In this document: piece after piece, positions 9,801 to 22,894 of the stretch
How positions within the stretch are numbered: position 1 is the stretch's first letter
How the letters are laid out: each line of letters begins with the position of its first letter
Source: Lepeophtheirus salmonis
Lineage: Eukaryota > Arthropoda > Copepoda > Siphonostomatoida > Caligidae
Direction: 5' to 3'
Assembly: GCF_016086655.4 (NCBI RefSeq)
Contig: NC_052136.2
Coordinates: 13,640,001-13,704,000, forward strand
DNA length: 64,000 nucleotides
Translations under genes and position numbers: made by a program
The notes under the pieces: generated by a model
The model's input: the letters and a program-made list of their open reading frames with translations, nothing else
What the model was told of the DNA's origin: nothing
Database searches by the model: none

Positions 9801-11360
9801 AGGCTCATAGCTTCAAAAATGATAACTCCAGAAACCATAAAAATATCACATTTAATAGCTGAAAGTCTGGACTATAATTTACAAATCTTCCATTTAGAAT
9901 ACCCTCTATATCTTTGTAATATTTCGGGGATACAGCTCATTTTTGAATTATCTTATAAGATCAATTTATTTAATTATTAAAGGGCTATATAAGAAGACAA
10001 GAACAGAATAATAGGCTAGGAAAAAGAGAAAGAAAGGGCTAGAAAAAAGAATGGGGGGGATCTCAAACCTTTTATCGCATAAGTTAAAATAATTAACTAC
10101 ATGTGGGCCTTCGTCACAGCGGGAATACATGATTTATCAGTTATACTAATTTTCTTCAATTCAGATGAATTTTCCAAATTGACATAGGAACCAAATCTGA
10201 ACTACTGATCCTCCAAAGTCATCATTTCTATAATATGATTGGAGACGACCAATCAGAAGTAATTTTTACAATGAGTCCTAGTACCTCGTTTTACGAGTTC
10301 TTGTTTGAGTTCCATTATTGTCGAAACAGAATAATTTTGATCCATAATATATCAAATTATGGATTACTTCTGTTTTATTTCTAATAGTAATACTTATTTA
10401 AGTGATTACTATTTACTTCTCCTGTAGGTAGAATAATGTAGTTGCTCATTTATCGCAGTATTTTTGAAAAAAATTTAAAATGAATATTGGCTGGTTAAAA
10501 AAACTTGGTATAATGTTTTAAAATACTACAGGTATGACCGGAGAGCAAGATACCAGAGATAGAGTTTTAAATAATAACTACTTTATTAGGAGTACAAGCA
10601 TACAATATCTGATGTTTTTTCTAAAAGGTAAAATAGGAACATATCCATAGAATAATAAAAGATCAATACATGTAGGAATTATAAATAAAAAGTACATTAA
10701 TGATTCAAAAAGTATCCGACGTCAACTTAATAAAAGTAATTAAAAATAAGAATGACACATAACACTTCATAAATGAGTATTGACAAGACATATAGCAAAT
10801 TTTGGTTAAATTTCAATATTAAAAGGTTCAATTATTATCAAAAAACCATTAATTTTTACTTTTAATTGTCATTTGCACCAAAATTAACAATGATGGTGTG
10901 CATTTTATCGTTATGGATATTATTGACATATCTATTTTCTGTATCATCAAATTATTTAAACTATATTTCGTAACTAAAGATTTATATTTAGAGGTTCCAC
11001 TTTTCAAAACATCTGCTTAATAGATAAATATTCAAAATCAGTATTTAAATTTTTACGCTTAAAAATCATATTATTAAGAGGAATATCAACTCGTTGTTAT
11101 TTTTGATTTCCAGACTATATACGAATGTTCATGCTTCTGAAACTATGCAAATATTTTTCTATGGTACTGAAACGTTGCAGAGCATGTTTGTTTTTTTATA
11201 CTTGGGAACAACTTTTAAAAAGTAACAGCTATTAACAAATTAAATACATAATAAAATTTATTACTTATTAGCAATGATGAATAAGATAGTATTTGCACTT
11301 TCTTGGGGAATATATTATATATATGATAGATGTATTCAGTTTTCATGGGCCCAAGTATGA
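9801..11360. other. AT-rich non-coding stretch
   Basis: No gene or strong repeat seen. A 9-bp-arm palindrome, ATCCATAAT/ATTATGGAT, lies near 10340-10364. Confidence 0.55.
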
Positions 11361-11861
11361 TGCACCATTTCTTGGATTATTTTGAATTACGTTGTTTACA
11401 TCTCACGCCCCATTGAAATAAATTTTCAATCTACATTTAAATTGTATAGTTTTAGGATTCTAAGGAATACCTTCTCTGATGAATCTTTTATTTTAAAACT
11501 CCGACGGAGCTTGAAAAACAGCTTCGTATTTTGGACATCGGGAAGAGCTATAGATAAACGACTCAATTATATCATTCGTTCATCAACAAAAATGTTTAAT
11601 AATACAAACAGAGGAAATACTCAATTTTTATTAATCCAATATGAAGAAAATCTCAGCTCTGGTTCTTTATTTCTTCAAAACTTTACATCAGACCTTATCA
11701 GTGTATACCGTGTTTCAAAGATAGCTACGGAGGAAAAAAATAGGCGTGAAACCGAAAATGACCCGATTAAACGCTTGAAACAGTTAAAGTCTGAAACTTT
11801 TATAACACCAAGTAACATTAAAAAATGGTGGATTTTTGTAAAAGGTTTTTTTCTGGAATAG
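11361..11861 (+). CDS. Orphan open frame / possible exon, unknown product
   Basis: The frame is open for about 166 codons from 11361 (preceded by TGA at 11358-11360) to TAG at 11859-11861. It has no ATG near the 5' end (TTG at 11382; first Met much later), so it would be an internal or terminal exon or a decayed retrogene. The translation is basic and Asn/Ser-rich: SRPIEINFQSTFKLYSFRI, SGRAIDKRLNYIIRSSTKM, then a charged stretch EEKNRRETENDPIKRLKQLK. There are no convincing membrane segments or known motifs. At this base composition stops should fall about every 13 codons, so this length is hard to get by chance and composition is not low-complexity. I cannot assign a family. Confidence 0.3.
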   Translation, partial: CTISWIILNYVVYISRPIEINFQSTFKLYSFRILRNTFSDESFILKLRRSLKNSFVFWTSGRAIDKRLNYIIRSSTKMFNNTNRGNTQFLLIQYEENLSSGSLFLQNFTSDLISVYRVSKIATEEKNRRETENDPIKRLKQLKSETFITPSNIKKWWIFVKGFFLE

Positions 11862-13620
11862 GCTATATTTGCACGAATGACCTTTTTTTATTGAATTTGT
11901 GAAGCATTTTACACTTTTTTTTTTTTTCTAAGTAATAATTTTATGTGGTTTTGACAATAGAAAAAAATACTTGAGGTTGGCTACAATCCCTCCAGCCCAC
12001 TCCCTGCGAATGTCCCTTTCATGTGTGTTTCAGAAAAGAAGAGATAGTAATGGACTGGAGGGTAATTGATGCACTGCTAACCTTTGTGTCAGACAATTAC
12101 TTGTTTGGATTAAATAATAAAATCATATATAAATTATAATGTACTTTCCTAAAACAAAATTGATTTTAACATGTTATCTACTCTGTTATTAATAATATAT
12201 AATTTGTTCGTCAACTTGTTGTTATACAAAAATGAAGAATTAATCATCGTGATTTCAATGGATGTCTTTTATGCGTTCATATTATTTATCTACCCCAGGG
12301 AGGAATTTGAAGAATCAAGATGGAAAAGAAGAGATAGATTTCATTTCTAAAAAGTACAAAAAAGGTTTTATCACTAAAATGTTTCTTTTTCTGTAGGAGT
12401 GGCTTAATAACCCCCAAAGAAGTCCCCAAATTAGGATTTGTAGAGAAATAACGGAAGGTAAATCTCTATGGATGACATCCAAATAGAACAATTGATGATT
12501 AAAATAGTGCCTTTTTTTCAGGTTCATTTATTGCAATGCTCTGCCAAATAAAATATTATGATCCATGATTGATTTAGTAAAGAAGTTAAAAAACAAACAA
12601 ATAACTTTTGTTACTCTAACAAGACATGATTTTATTATCCTTCACAATGATAAAACTACTATAAAACTTTCATATAGTTATATCATTTGCAAAAGCAAGT
12701 AATAAAATTCTCTTTTTTCATTTTATATTCAACAAATGATTTACTCATAAGTAATTTCTTTGTTTCTCTAGTGATTCTACTGTATATAATCAAGTGGATC
12801 GAGGCTACTTAACATGTGGTGGGTAGGTGAATACACTTCAATTTACTAGTAAGTTTCTATGATTTGTGCGTCGTTTTTCAATTTATATTGCTTCGCTAGC
12901 TACGAATCCTTGAGGGTTACGAGTGCATCTCATACGAAAATGTAACTCATTCTCTTAAATGATATGGGTGGAGCAGTTATGTTTATTTAAATTAATTTTG
13001 TTCTAAAACTCAAGTATTAGCATACCAATTATATTTTATGCCAAAACATATATTTTTTGTAAATTGAAGAATTAAGAGTTCCATTGAAGTTTGAGGATAT
13101 ATACAAAAAGTATGTATATTTCCCTCAAAGGTATATTATAGGTCCAATCGAGTAATTGCAATATTATGTTGTGTAATTATACCTAATTGGTATATTTCCA
13201 TCTGACCAATAAAGGGGGAAATGAAGAAATAAATGTTATTAATTGGTTAAATCGTTAATCTGAGAGATATAAACAATTTTTAAAAAAGCTTATTTCAAAG
13301 TACGAGTGATTATAAGCAAAATTGAAAAAATAATTTCGAAAAAGTGGTATAAAAAGAATTCGATATTTGGGGAAACCTTACAAAAAAAAGACAACGGTTA
13401 CTTCTTACATAAGATTTTCAACAAGCAATAGTAAAGAAATGAAATAAAGAATTATGTAGGTTTGATAACAAATACAATAATTTAATTTGTAAATTAACAC
13501 CTAATTTTTTCCATCGATCTCTATGTCAGGATATCAAAGATTACATTTAAAATATTTTTTTGATACCAATTTTTGATTTCACATTTATTAAGTCATGTTT
13601 TAATAAGTGTAATTATTATG
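11862..13620. other. AT-rich non-coding stretch with one small hairpin
   Basis: No gene seen. CCCTCCAGCCCA at 11988-11999 and TGGACTGGAGGG at 12051-12062 form 12-bp inverted arms (one mismatch) around 51 bases. Everything else is AT-rich with T-runs. Confidence 0.5.
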
Positions 13621-13819
13621 TACAGTATGTCCAAAAATTGACCGTGGTATTAAAAATATCCGTTTTATAGTAAAAAAAAAAAAATTTATCGTCGGAATAA
13701 TATGAAATTTGGCAGGTACAATGATTAGGCAATATTGAATTTTTCTGATGCAATAATTTTCGATAATTGCATCATACATCAGTATAAAATAGCACAGGAA
13801 ACACCACAGGAGGTTAGTT

Positions 13820-14063
13820 GATATTCAATATCCGAAAGGGTGAGAGAGCACTCATTGGAGACCAGGACCAAGGCTGTTGCCTTGATAGAGGGTGGTCAAG
13901 CCATAGAGACGTTGCTCAAAGGTTACAGTTTCCTCTTAGGACCATTGAGAATTGGTGTAAGAAAAGGAAGGATGGACAGACCCTTGCAAATCAAGAGGGT
14001 CGAGGAAGAAATGTCCTAAATCTAAATTGGTTTGCCAAAATAGTTGAAAGTAAACGTACTTAG
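13820..14063 (+). pseudogene. Tc1/mariner-type transposase N-terminus, fragment
   Basis: It encodes a helix-turn-helix DNA-binding region of Tc1 type. TRTKAVALIEGGQAI is in one frame, then after a shift near 13905 RDVAQRLQFPLRTIENW and KKRKDGQTLANQEGRGR are in the next. The last block is the GRPR-like linker between the two HTH domains. The frame ends at TAG 14061-14063 and no DDE/D catalytic region follows, because a SINE fragment begins about 60 bases later. CAGTATGTCC near 13624 could be a terminal repeat, but no partner was found. Confidence 0.55.
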
Positions 14064-14123
14064 CACATATTAATTTCACTTCATATTTCAAGGATGAATC
14101 GTGTTGTATTAAATGCACTTATA

Positions 14124-14301
14124 ATGACTTTCGCGCTCAGGTAATTCCTAGAGAAAGAAATATACTTTCTGTATATGGATTTCACCAAAAGATTTCCTAG
14201 GTCAGATGCAGTAAATGTAATACTATAATGTTTACTTATACTTAATCAGTGCAACTCCTTCCAACCAATTTAAGGAACATTATAAAAATAATAATAATAA
14301 C
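14124..14301 (+). repeat. SINE fragment (same family as 49837-50064)
   Basis: The body and tail of the tRNA-derived SINE are shared with the full copy: CGCGCTC, ATTCCTAGA.AAAGAAATAT, TTTCACCAAAAGATT, CTATAATGTTTA, ATCAGTGCAACTCC, AAGGAACATT, then an (ATA)n tail. About 40 bases containing the B box are missing between CGCGCTCAGG and ATTCCTAG, so the internal promoter is incomplete. Confidence 0.7.
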
Positions 14302-16212
14302 TCAATGTTACTGTATCAACATATGCAATTACTTTATATATAGATGTTCTTTCCTCAAGAATATAAGAATAATGATAACAACTTAGGAAAAAAGAAAATA
14401 ATTATTCAGATTGCCAACTATTAAAAATATAGTATTCTTTTTTGGTCATATTTTCTACTAATCTAATTTTACACTTATTCTACACGTATGCATGTGTTCA
14501 ATAAAAAAATGTATGATAAATAATAATAAGGAATGATAAAGGTGTTTGTTGTTTAAGAACCATGTTCCTTTTGTGGGTACTACATGGTATCCATAATGAT
14601 CTTGTTATTAATGATACTCATAAAAGAAAATGATATAAGAACTATCAAATTATTTTTATTGATAGTTAAGTGAAAGAAACACATTCCTTACCTTTTCTTT
14701 TCTTTTCCTATTCTATGTTTGTACATCTTTTTGTTCCCTACTTGCAAGAAAAAGTATAAATTATCCATCATTTCAATGATTCTTCAATCTACAGAAATTA
14801 AAATCACCTAACCTATCATTCATTAATTAAGAAAATAATATTATTTCTTTTATGTTAAAAAAATACTACAGAAAAAAAATTATATTTTATCAATAAAAAT
14901 AATGAAGGAGAAGTAGGGGATACCCAGGAGGGGGGAAGAGGGAAGTAGAAATTAATTGTACATATATATATATAAAGAAATAAAACCATAAATTAAACAA
15001 TTAATTATATAGTCATTAGACATCTCTGAAAGAGCATGTGTTTGCAGGGATTATTTTAATACTAATCTCCTTTTAAGCCTAAAGGCTTTCTAATGGACTG
15101 CAAGTCATCGAAAAGTATGATTTGGAAGTATTGAATGAAGAGGTTTTTTTTTTATGCATTTGAAACTTCATTTTAAATAGCAAGCTATTGAATTTACTGC
15201 TAAAATTGTGTAAGTTTGATTTGTTTTTTATAAAAAAGTCTTACAAATGGGATTTGGAGTGAAATATAATTTTTTTTTTTCGTTTTGGTTTGTCACATTA
15301 AGTCCCATCCCAGTTCCTGTTATTTGTCCTTTGAAAACGTTCCAAACTTTAGAAACTCTCCTAAAAGGCATTAGCTTCAAAAATTTTATTTAAACCACTT
15401 AGACATTTACTTAGAACTTTATTTAAGATCATCCTATTGAACTCATGACGAAAATCTGTTCTTTAAATACAATTGGGGATGTTTTTTATATAATTAAAAA
15501 GAATATACAAACATTAACGTACTCTCATCTTAGAACAGCTGAAAAGAAGATACAATCTAGAATACCCTTGACTTTTTCTAGAGTTGATTGTGGTCCTTTT
15601 GGGATATACATAACTTTAGGCTTTGCTAACAAAAGTCCAATCAATTACAATTTGAGTTAATTCTACTTTTTTAATGTAATGTATATGTTTTAACTAACGT
15701 CACAGATTACATAATCTACCCACAGTGACACAAATGAAAAGTATATATAATTCGTAATTACTGTCTATAATTGGAGGGTACAAAAAATAATTAATTAAGG
15801 GTACTCTTTTTTAATATACTTTTCATGTGCCCCAAATACAATTTTGAATTTGAATTTACAAATAATAAATAATATAGTCACTTAGGGAGTTGTATTATTT
15901 GCCGCAAGACGGCGTCACTTTCAATCGTTTTGCAAAACAAAGTAATATAAGTAAACACCACTCATGTCATGCATATTTATTAAAAAAAATGGGCAAAGTT
16001 AAAATCTTAAAACCATAAAAAGGTGGCTTATTTATTGCTCGCCTAATTGTAAATATTAAATTATGAATTGCTAAAAATGAGACTTTTTTATATTCAAGTT
16101 TGATGTTTGATGACGTCATAGGCTTATTTTATAAATACTTCTTTTAATTAATGTCATGAGTTATATTGAAAAATAATTGAGATCTGACGTAGACTTGAAT
16201 CATATGGTTTTG
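14302..16212. other. AT-rich stretch with R2-like and tRNA-like pieces
   Basis: No gene seen. About 14330-14400 resembles the central part of repeat R2 (ATAGATGTTCTTTCCTCAAG). A piece at 15013-15105 resembles the tRNA-like repeat at 60863-60960. The 71-codon frame at 15445-15660 looks like chance. Confidence 0.5.
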
Positions 16213-16239
16213 TAATACATTTGAAATTCAAATGTATTA
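16213..16239. repeat. Perfect 27-bp palindrome
   Basis: TAATACATTTGAA, one central A, then its exact reverse complement. It is cruciform-prone and lies about 15 bases before repeat R2 copy 1. Confidence 0.85.
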
Positions 16240-16254
16240 TGTCTAAATTGTTTA

Positions 16255-16520
16255 TATCATTGCTTGGACTTATTAGGTATCGACAAACATACAAATTTTC
16301 TACAACAATATCGGAGATAACACTTTAACAAATCTTTGGTGATCCCCTTCGTTTTTAATGATCATACTCATACGTAGTTATTCACTTTATACCTAGATGT
16401 TTTCTCTTCAAGAAAAAAATAATAATTATAACAGATTAAGAAAAACAAAACATGATCTGATGAGCCAGGGAATACTTTACATTGTTGCTAAACCTCGTTT
16501 AGAATCACATTCATTGTTTA
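16255..16520 (+). repeat. Dispersed repeat R2, copy 1
   Basis: Blocks in order: ACTTATTAGGTATCGACAAA, TACAAATTTTCTACA, TGATCCCCTTC, AATGATCATACTCATAC, TAGATGTTTTCTCTTCAAG, a run of A/T trinucleotides, AGATTAAGAAAAA, TGAGCCAGGGAATACTTTA, TTGCTAAACCTC, AATCACATTCATT. The same order occurs twice at 27975-28565. The 102-codon frame at 16397-16705 that overlaps it has no support. Confidence 0.7.
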
Positions 16521-19500
16521 AAATCTTATATAAAGTACTTCCTGCTTTTAAAAAAATAGGAGTTGAACGAAATGCCTGCAAGATTTCATTCATTTTGAAC
16601 AGTGCTCCTTGTATATTATACTACTTTTTTATTATTATGCTGCATTGGTATATGAATCAGGGACTATTATATCAATTTTACCCGGTGACATCTTTTGATA
16701 AATAAATTATTTGTTACTCGATAGATGGTTCCTAAGTTGAATCAAAGTTAATATTTAAATACTCTTTTAAAACAATTAGCAAGATTCTTTGCAGAAGAAC
16801 GGCTGTTTTACTTAATTCAATCAACTCACTGAACACTCATAATGAAATGTTCTAATTTTCTTGATGAAACATCCTTTTTCGACTAAAGAAAACAAGATTT
16901 GATGTCATTGTAAGTACCCATAAGTGCATTTTTTTATTAATAATAAAATACTATTAAGACTTGACCTCTTGAAGAATTTTTTATTGAGTCAAACTTTCTT
17001 CAAATAGTAGTAGTAAATACTTGATTAGTTTGAATGTTAAACCCGAATTTCTTCAATTTGTTGGAATATGATTCTTGATTTAATTTCATATCCTCATCTG
17101 GGTTATCAGAGTTGCCTCCCTTGTTCAATGTACCAATCAGGTTTTCACTCTACTTAAACATATTTAATACCGATAACTCTGTTGAAATATCGATTGTTTG
17201 TCTACAAAACATTCAATATTAGAATTTGGTTACTAAAAAGGATTTCGAAGAAACAAGGGTTTTAAACAATTTCAAAATAGATCCATCATTTTTTAATTGA
17301 TTCATAATATTTCTATCACAGAACAGAAAATGAAGAAGTCAAGTCACATTTTCATTCAGTTCTTGGTTCTTCATTATATAAGGTAGGACGTTAATCAACA
17401 AACAGCGAGACAAATATACAATAATCAAGGAATTCTTAGTATAAAAACGACATATGAAAAATAAGTTATATAAGGTTTGTTTTTTCAATTCAAAAATGAC
17501 AAAGCATAAAATTTGTTTCCTTTGACAGGGGTTACTAATAGTAATGGTATTAAACAAGAGGCCTTAAGAATCATAAGAAAAAAGGAAAATACTAATGAAA
17601 AATCACTCATTTTTCAATTTCTAGTATAATAAACATTTTTACTTCTTTTTGAGGGATCAAATTAATTTATTTTTTTTTGTGATATGTGATTATGACTTTG
17701 TATTTATAGATTATGAGAAATAAAAAGATGTTACGGTCCTTCCTTGCTCCATGCGCTTCTTTTCTTTTGAGGACGATTTTCCTTTTCCTTTTTTATTTTC
17801 AAAGTACCCCATGTAATTCCCCCCCTTCCCCCTCCCTCCCTCTTCTTAGTAGTTCCTTCGTCGTCGATAACGCGTATTACACACGCCTTACAGATATCTA
17901 AAAAGGAAGAAGGAAAAAAAAGCAAGAAAAGGGAAGAACCTTTTGAAAGCATTGTATATAGTGAGTGTAGTTACATTTAATCTCTGCCTTTTGAATGACG
18001 TGATCCGCATTTTCTTTTTTCCGGAATATTAATTATAATTCTTTGACAAGTTACTTATTATATATATTTATCTATACCAAAGAAGTGCTGTGATTAATAT
18101 ATCATTGAGTTGTTTTTATCAACGTTCAGAGTTTGGAGAGTGGAATGAGTGGCTCCAAATGACATGGAGTATTATTATAGGTTCGTGATTTCACACTTAC
18201 TCACATATTTCTTAATTTTGTATTTACAAAAAAAAAAAAAAAAACATAGAAAAAAGAGGGAGAGGAAAAAAACCCACATACTTTGACAAATTAACATTAA
18301 CATTTTCGTGACCAGGAGAAGAATAGAATTTCCCTATTCTTTACTTTCTATTGTACTTTTGAGGACAATAATACTTAATTAGTATAACAATCCACGTTGT
18401 AGATATATACTGTACATATATGAACGTGCCTTGTTCAATGTCTGATTTTGATATAAATCTAATTTTTGTGCTCCTCTTCCACGAAAAAGCCGATATTTTA
18501 TACAGCATCATTTTTTTATTTTATTTTTAATAATATTATATTATTTTTCGTCAAAATGAAGTAGGCTGTAAAATATGTACATATATCCAATGAAGTTTGA
18601 AAAAAATAACAATAGCAATGTTGATAAGGGGGGAGGATAAAAATATTATGATGAAATTAGAAATTTATACTTAATAGTTCATCGTGAAGGCAATCTTTTT
18701 TAGGTTCTTATTAGTAGTACAGTTGTAAATTCTAAGCATTATTCCCATTTGCTAATTTTGTAGAAGTTGGCAATTTAAAGAGTGTGTATTAAATGAAAGT
18801 GAATGTACCCCTGAGGATTTGTCGTGTTTTAAGTAAAAGTCTTTTGTGGACTCAAACTAGAATTGAGTCTTGTTATTTGAGTAATTCCAAGATACCATAC
18901 CGAGTAGAATTGGTTAATTTTTCCTTCCCCTCATAACTACTTTTAACAAATCCTATTACACGTCATAAAAACTAAGATACTCTTTTCCCAATTGTACTTC
19001 AAATTGTCAGGGCTACAAAGTCATTTATTTACTTTCCAACTTTTAATGCACTATTAATTTTTACAATTTTATTTCTGTTATTATGCTTAAATATTGAAAT
19101 ATTTACCTAATAATATGCATAAACATTTTTTTTTAAATTTAAGCTATAACCACATATCAATATCACTGAAATTTAAAAACAATAAAGTACGTATGTAAAA
19201 TACTAAAATCAATACTAAATCAGGTTAAATACTAATGGCACATTCTGAAAAAAATTATCGCCAAATTCAAAAAAAAAAACAAGCATGAATATATTTAAAT
19301 TTAATTAAAGACTAAATTTCCTCTCTAGCCAAAGTTCACAAATTATTCATCAAAGATACTATTTGTAAAGTGCTGCAAATTTTGAAGTATTAACAATTTT
19401 GCTCAACTCTTGATAATGTAACACTTCATTTAAAAAAAAATATAACAACAACTAGGTTACTGCATGGTAATAATTTTCTGATATTTTGTATATGTGATAT

Positions 19501-21554
19501 ATGTGAAGATTTTTACGGTTTTTTCGATAGAAATTAATTAAGTTCTTTTTACTTAAATTCACTGATTGAACAGACTTTAGTGATGTTCATGAAAATAGAA
19601 ATTTTTTGCTCCAAAAAACACTTTTAAATTCCAATTTTGTAATTATTCAAAAACTTGTGGTTCTAGCCCTTTTTCGAGGAGTCATTACGTCTTTGCAACG
19701 CTGGAAGGTAGTCATAAGTAAAAAAACATAAGCTTTATTTGTTTTATGTTTCATTGAATATATATTAACAATTACATCAATGAAGTTTGCGTCATAAAAT
19801 TGTCAAAGTTCTCAAACTATGGATTTGAAATCTCATGTAAATATAAAATATGAGTTATAGGATTAATGTTTAAAGTTAAGTAAAAAATTTAAAGCCTTTG
19901 TTTTCGATTATACTTCTCGGAACCGAACCCATACCTTAAGTAAAGTTTGTATAACCATGTTCAAATGAAATTATTTTTATGTCTACGTTACGTAATTAAA
20001 TATCTGCAGTAGAGACATTAATTGTGTCCTTAAAATTTTGCCATAATTTTTGAAAGATATTAAAAGCTTGGTTATTATTGTACAGATATAATAATTATTT
20101 ATTAAACTTAACGCCATCTTTAATTACTTCTCGATATTTTAACGAACTTTATCCAGTTTTTCAGGAGCTCAAAAGATTGATAAGGTTGTCACAAATTTTG
20201 TTGCCAGATCTGACGAATCAGGGATCTAATATTCACGATTGAGCTAGAATGCTAACTTCACTTAATTATAGGACATTTAATTATAATTGAAGTAATTAAA
20301 ACATCTTCTCAATGCTATTTCTTTGCATAAGACAAATAGTTCAAGGAAATATGATCTAAAACCAATGCCAGATACTTTTATTTGACTATTTGAGATGTTT
20401 TTCATATTTTCCTGAATAGTTACAATTATTACTTAGTTCTTGAAGAAGAACATCTAAATTAGAGCAAGTTCCTATCATAGCTCCTTCTAGTAAATTTATT
20501 TAAATGTGATAACATGTTTTTTTCAGTTTTCTTTTTTTTTAAATACTGTAAAGTCATGTAATTTACATATATACATATTTATATTAGTATATAGGTTGTA
20601 CAAAAATATAAATTCAAAAAATAAATATATATTTGTCATTATGATATTTTTTTATATAGAAAGTATTCCTTGATTGACAGATTTTTAATGATATTCTTTT
20701 ATTTTTTTAATACCTGTTCCTAAGGCTTTTCTTTTTGAAAACATACATATGTTATAGAAAGACATAAAATAGACTTTGTCAAGCATCGAATGGGGAAAAA
20801 ATAACCTAATAGATACAAATAAATGAATATATGTACGCTTTTTATAGTAGTGAAAATGTGTTGTTCTTTATTTCCCCCCTCTTTACTTATTCAAACATTC
20901 TGCAGTAATCTTATTTTGATTTTCTGCTTCTTTAAGTGTAATAAAACAACTTCGTTCTTATTTTCCCTACTGGCTGAAAACAGTTTTTATTATGTATTTT
21001 ACACTGATACCTTTTTCCCCCTTACATACTTCTAAATTGAATTAGTGTAGTCAACACACAAACAGACAAAAGGTAGAAAAAGTGTAGAAATAGATAAAAT
21101 TACTACCTACTAACGACTTTGTATTTTCTTTTTGAAAGGAAAATAAAATTTTAAATTCGTTAAGGTTGTCGTCAACATTCTTTTTCATTTTAGTTGAACA
21201 CTACTTTGTACTTTATGTTGTAAAACACTTGACCCATTTTCAATAATGTGAACACTGAATAGAGTACCGTAAGTAATGAACTACCGGAGTTAAATATAAA
21301 AAAAATGGAAAAATGACATGGTTACCCTGATAAGCTGTTAAGCTACCATCGTTTTTTTATTAAATAAAATGCCAGCAACTATGGAAATAAGGAACTAATC
21401 ACAAATCCCACATCGTATCTTCTAAATGTATAGACAGGAATTATTTCTATGTCGATCCTCATTTCTTCTATTTGTCTAACAAGTACTTACACTTATAAAT
21501 CCCAATGCAATCCTTAGTTATATTTTTAATCATTTATGATCACACACACTAGTG
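16521..21554. other. Long AT-rich non-coding stretch
   Basis: About 5 kb without a recognisable gene. A pyrimidine-rich 62-codon frame at 17713-17901 (hydrophobic N-terminus, then Pro/Ser) follows a possible acceptor TATTTATAG, but is too weak to call. Homopolymer A/T runs occur at about 18228 and 19430. At 21555-21600 a piece like the centre of R2 abuts the maT-like element. Confidence 0.55.
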
Positions 21555-21607
21555 ATTGCTGTATATTTAGATGTTTTCTCTCCAATTATGAAGTAATAAC
21601 GGTAATA

Positions 21608-21633
21608 CAGGGAGCGGGGATCAAATTGTCGCC
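21608..21633 (+). repeat. Left TIR of maT-like element
   Basis: Starts CAGGGAGCGGGGATC directly after TA. It differs from the right TIR at two positions near the tip. Confidence 0.9.
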
Positions 21634-21730
21634 AAAATATTTTTCTACAAAAAACAACACAAAATATACATTTTTTAATTTTTTTATTGAAAATCAAAAC
21701 TATGACGAGCTATAGGTATAGAGTAGCCAT

Positions 21731-22788
21731 TCATTCGATATAATCACCGATGACATCAATAACAGGCTCAATACGGCCTCTAAACCGGCCGCAGGCTCTT
21801 CTGACCATCTCATTGTCCATGTTGCCGAATACCTCCTTGATGGAGTCCATATGGATGGCCTTGGTGCTATGGGGATGTATGTTGGTATGTCTCTCGACAT
21901 AGCCCCAGACAAAATAGTCCAAAGGATTAAGGTCAGGAGAGTTAGGAGGCCACAAATCCTTGGTTACGACGTCATAACAATTATCGGTTATCCACTCCAT
22001 GGAGATTTTGGACACATGGCAGGGTGCTGAGTCCTGTTGCCACACCCAGGGCCTGTCTCCAGCCACCCCTTGGATCCAGGGCAGAACCACCTTCTCCATA
22101 ACATCCAGGTAGACCTCTGTATTGACCTTTAGACCCGTTTCAAACATGTGGGGAGGCATAACATGACCTTCACTGCTGACCACCCCGAACACCATGACCA
22201 TTGCAAGGAACTGGGTCTTCATTACCTTCCTCACATGGCTGGTGCAGGTGGCTATCCCCCCTGTTTTTCTGCTTGTTGACCTTCTGATCTTGACAGAAAT
22301 TCTTTTCATCAGAGAAAAACCACAGTATCCCGGGCTACTTTGTGTGCTTGAGCTTGTTGAGTAATTTTGTTGACTTCATCAGCCTGTTGTCCTTTGCCTC
22401 CTGGGTCATGATCTGGCCCACCTCCATCTTGTAGCTCCTGCACATTAAATCTTCAGATACACAGTCCCTTATGGTTTCCTCATGGCAGCCCAGATCCCTC
22501 GCCATGGCCTTCATGGACCTGGTAGGGTCATCCTCAACCATCTTCACCTTGTCGACAAAGTCAGTGTCCCTGACCTTCCTGTGGGCGCCCTCCTCCTGGG
22601 GTGCCCTCTTTAAGGTGGCATCAACATCCCAGGTGTCCTCTAGCTTCTTACGAATACGCTGAATAAATTGAAGCAATCGTTGAATTGGAGATTTCACCTC
22701 CGTTATTAACCAATGCCATGACTACGGTGGACCTCGAAAGCTCCTCGTTCCACTTATAGCTCTTTATCTTCTCATATGATGACGGCAT
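21731..22788 (-). pseudogene. maT-like transposase (DD37D), frameshifted
   Basis: ATG at 22788 begins MPSSYEKIKSYKWNEELSRS. One frameshift near 22640-22700 moves into the long frame 22697-22335 (second HTH: MKAMARDLGCHEETIRDCV). TAG at 22335-22337 interrupts it, then the same frame gives WFFSDEKNF, the first catalytic Asp block. A second shift near 22250-22300 leads to the C-terminal frame 22309-21731, with VFGVVSSEGHVMPPHMF, WVWQQDSAPCHVS (second Asp) and WPPNSPDLNPLDYFVWG (third Asp), ending GDYIE. There are 37 residues between the second and third Asp, hence DD37D, the maT type. A working enzyme would cut and paste its element in the nucleus; this one has one stop and two frameshifts. Confidence 0.88.
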
Positions 22789-22894
22789 GATGCTAACTCA
22801 ACTACGTATCGTCAGCTGACGAGAATAGCTTTCCTATTTGATAACCGGTTTTTTATTTGATAATGTCGTCTTTAAGTTATCAAGGTTTAAAGTA

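Noticed and set aside
4010..16115. Isolated TGACGTCA palindromes near 4009 and 16111
   Set aside because: Single sites without partner motifs or a nearby gene; the first lies within repeat R1.
16397..16705. 102-codon plus-strand frame
   Set aside because: Overlaps repeat R2, whose other copies do not keep the frame open.
17713..17952. Possible small secreted protein (plus) or basic protein (minus)
   Set aside because: Both frames derive from a C/T-rich tract; no conserved motif and no promoter or splice support beyond one weak acceptor.
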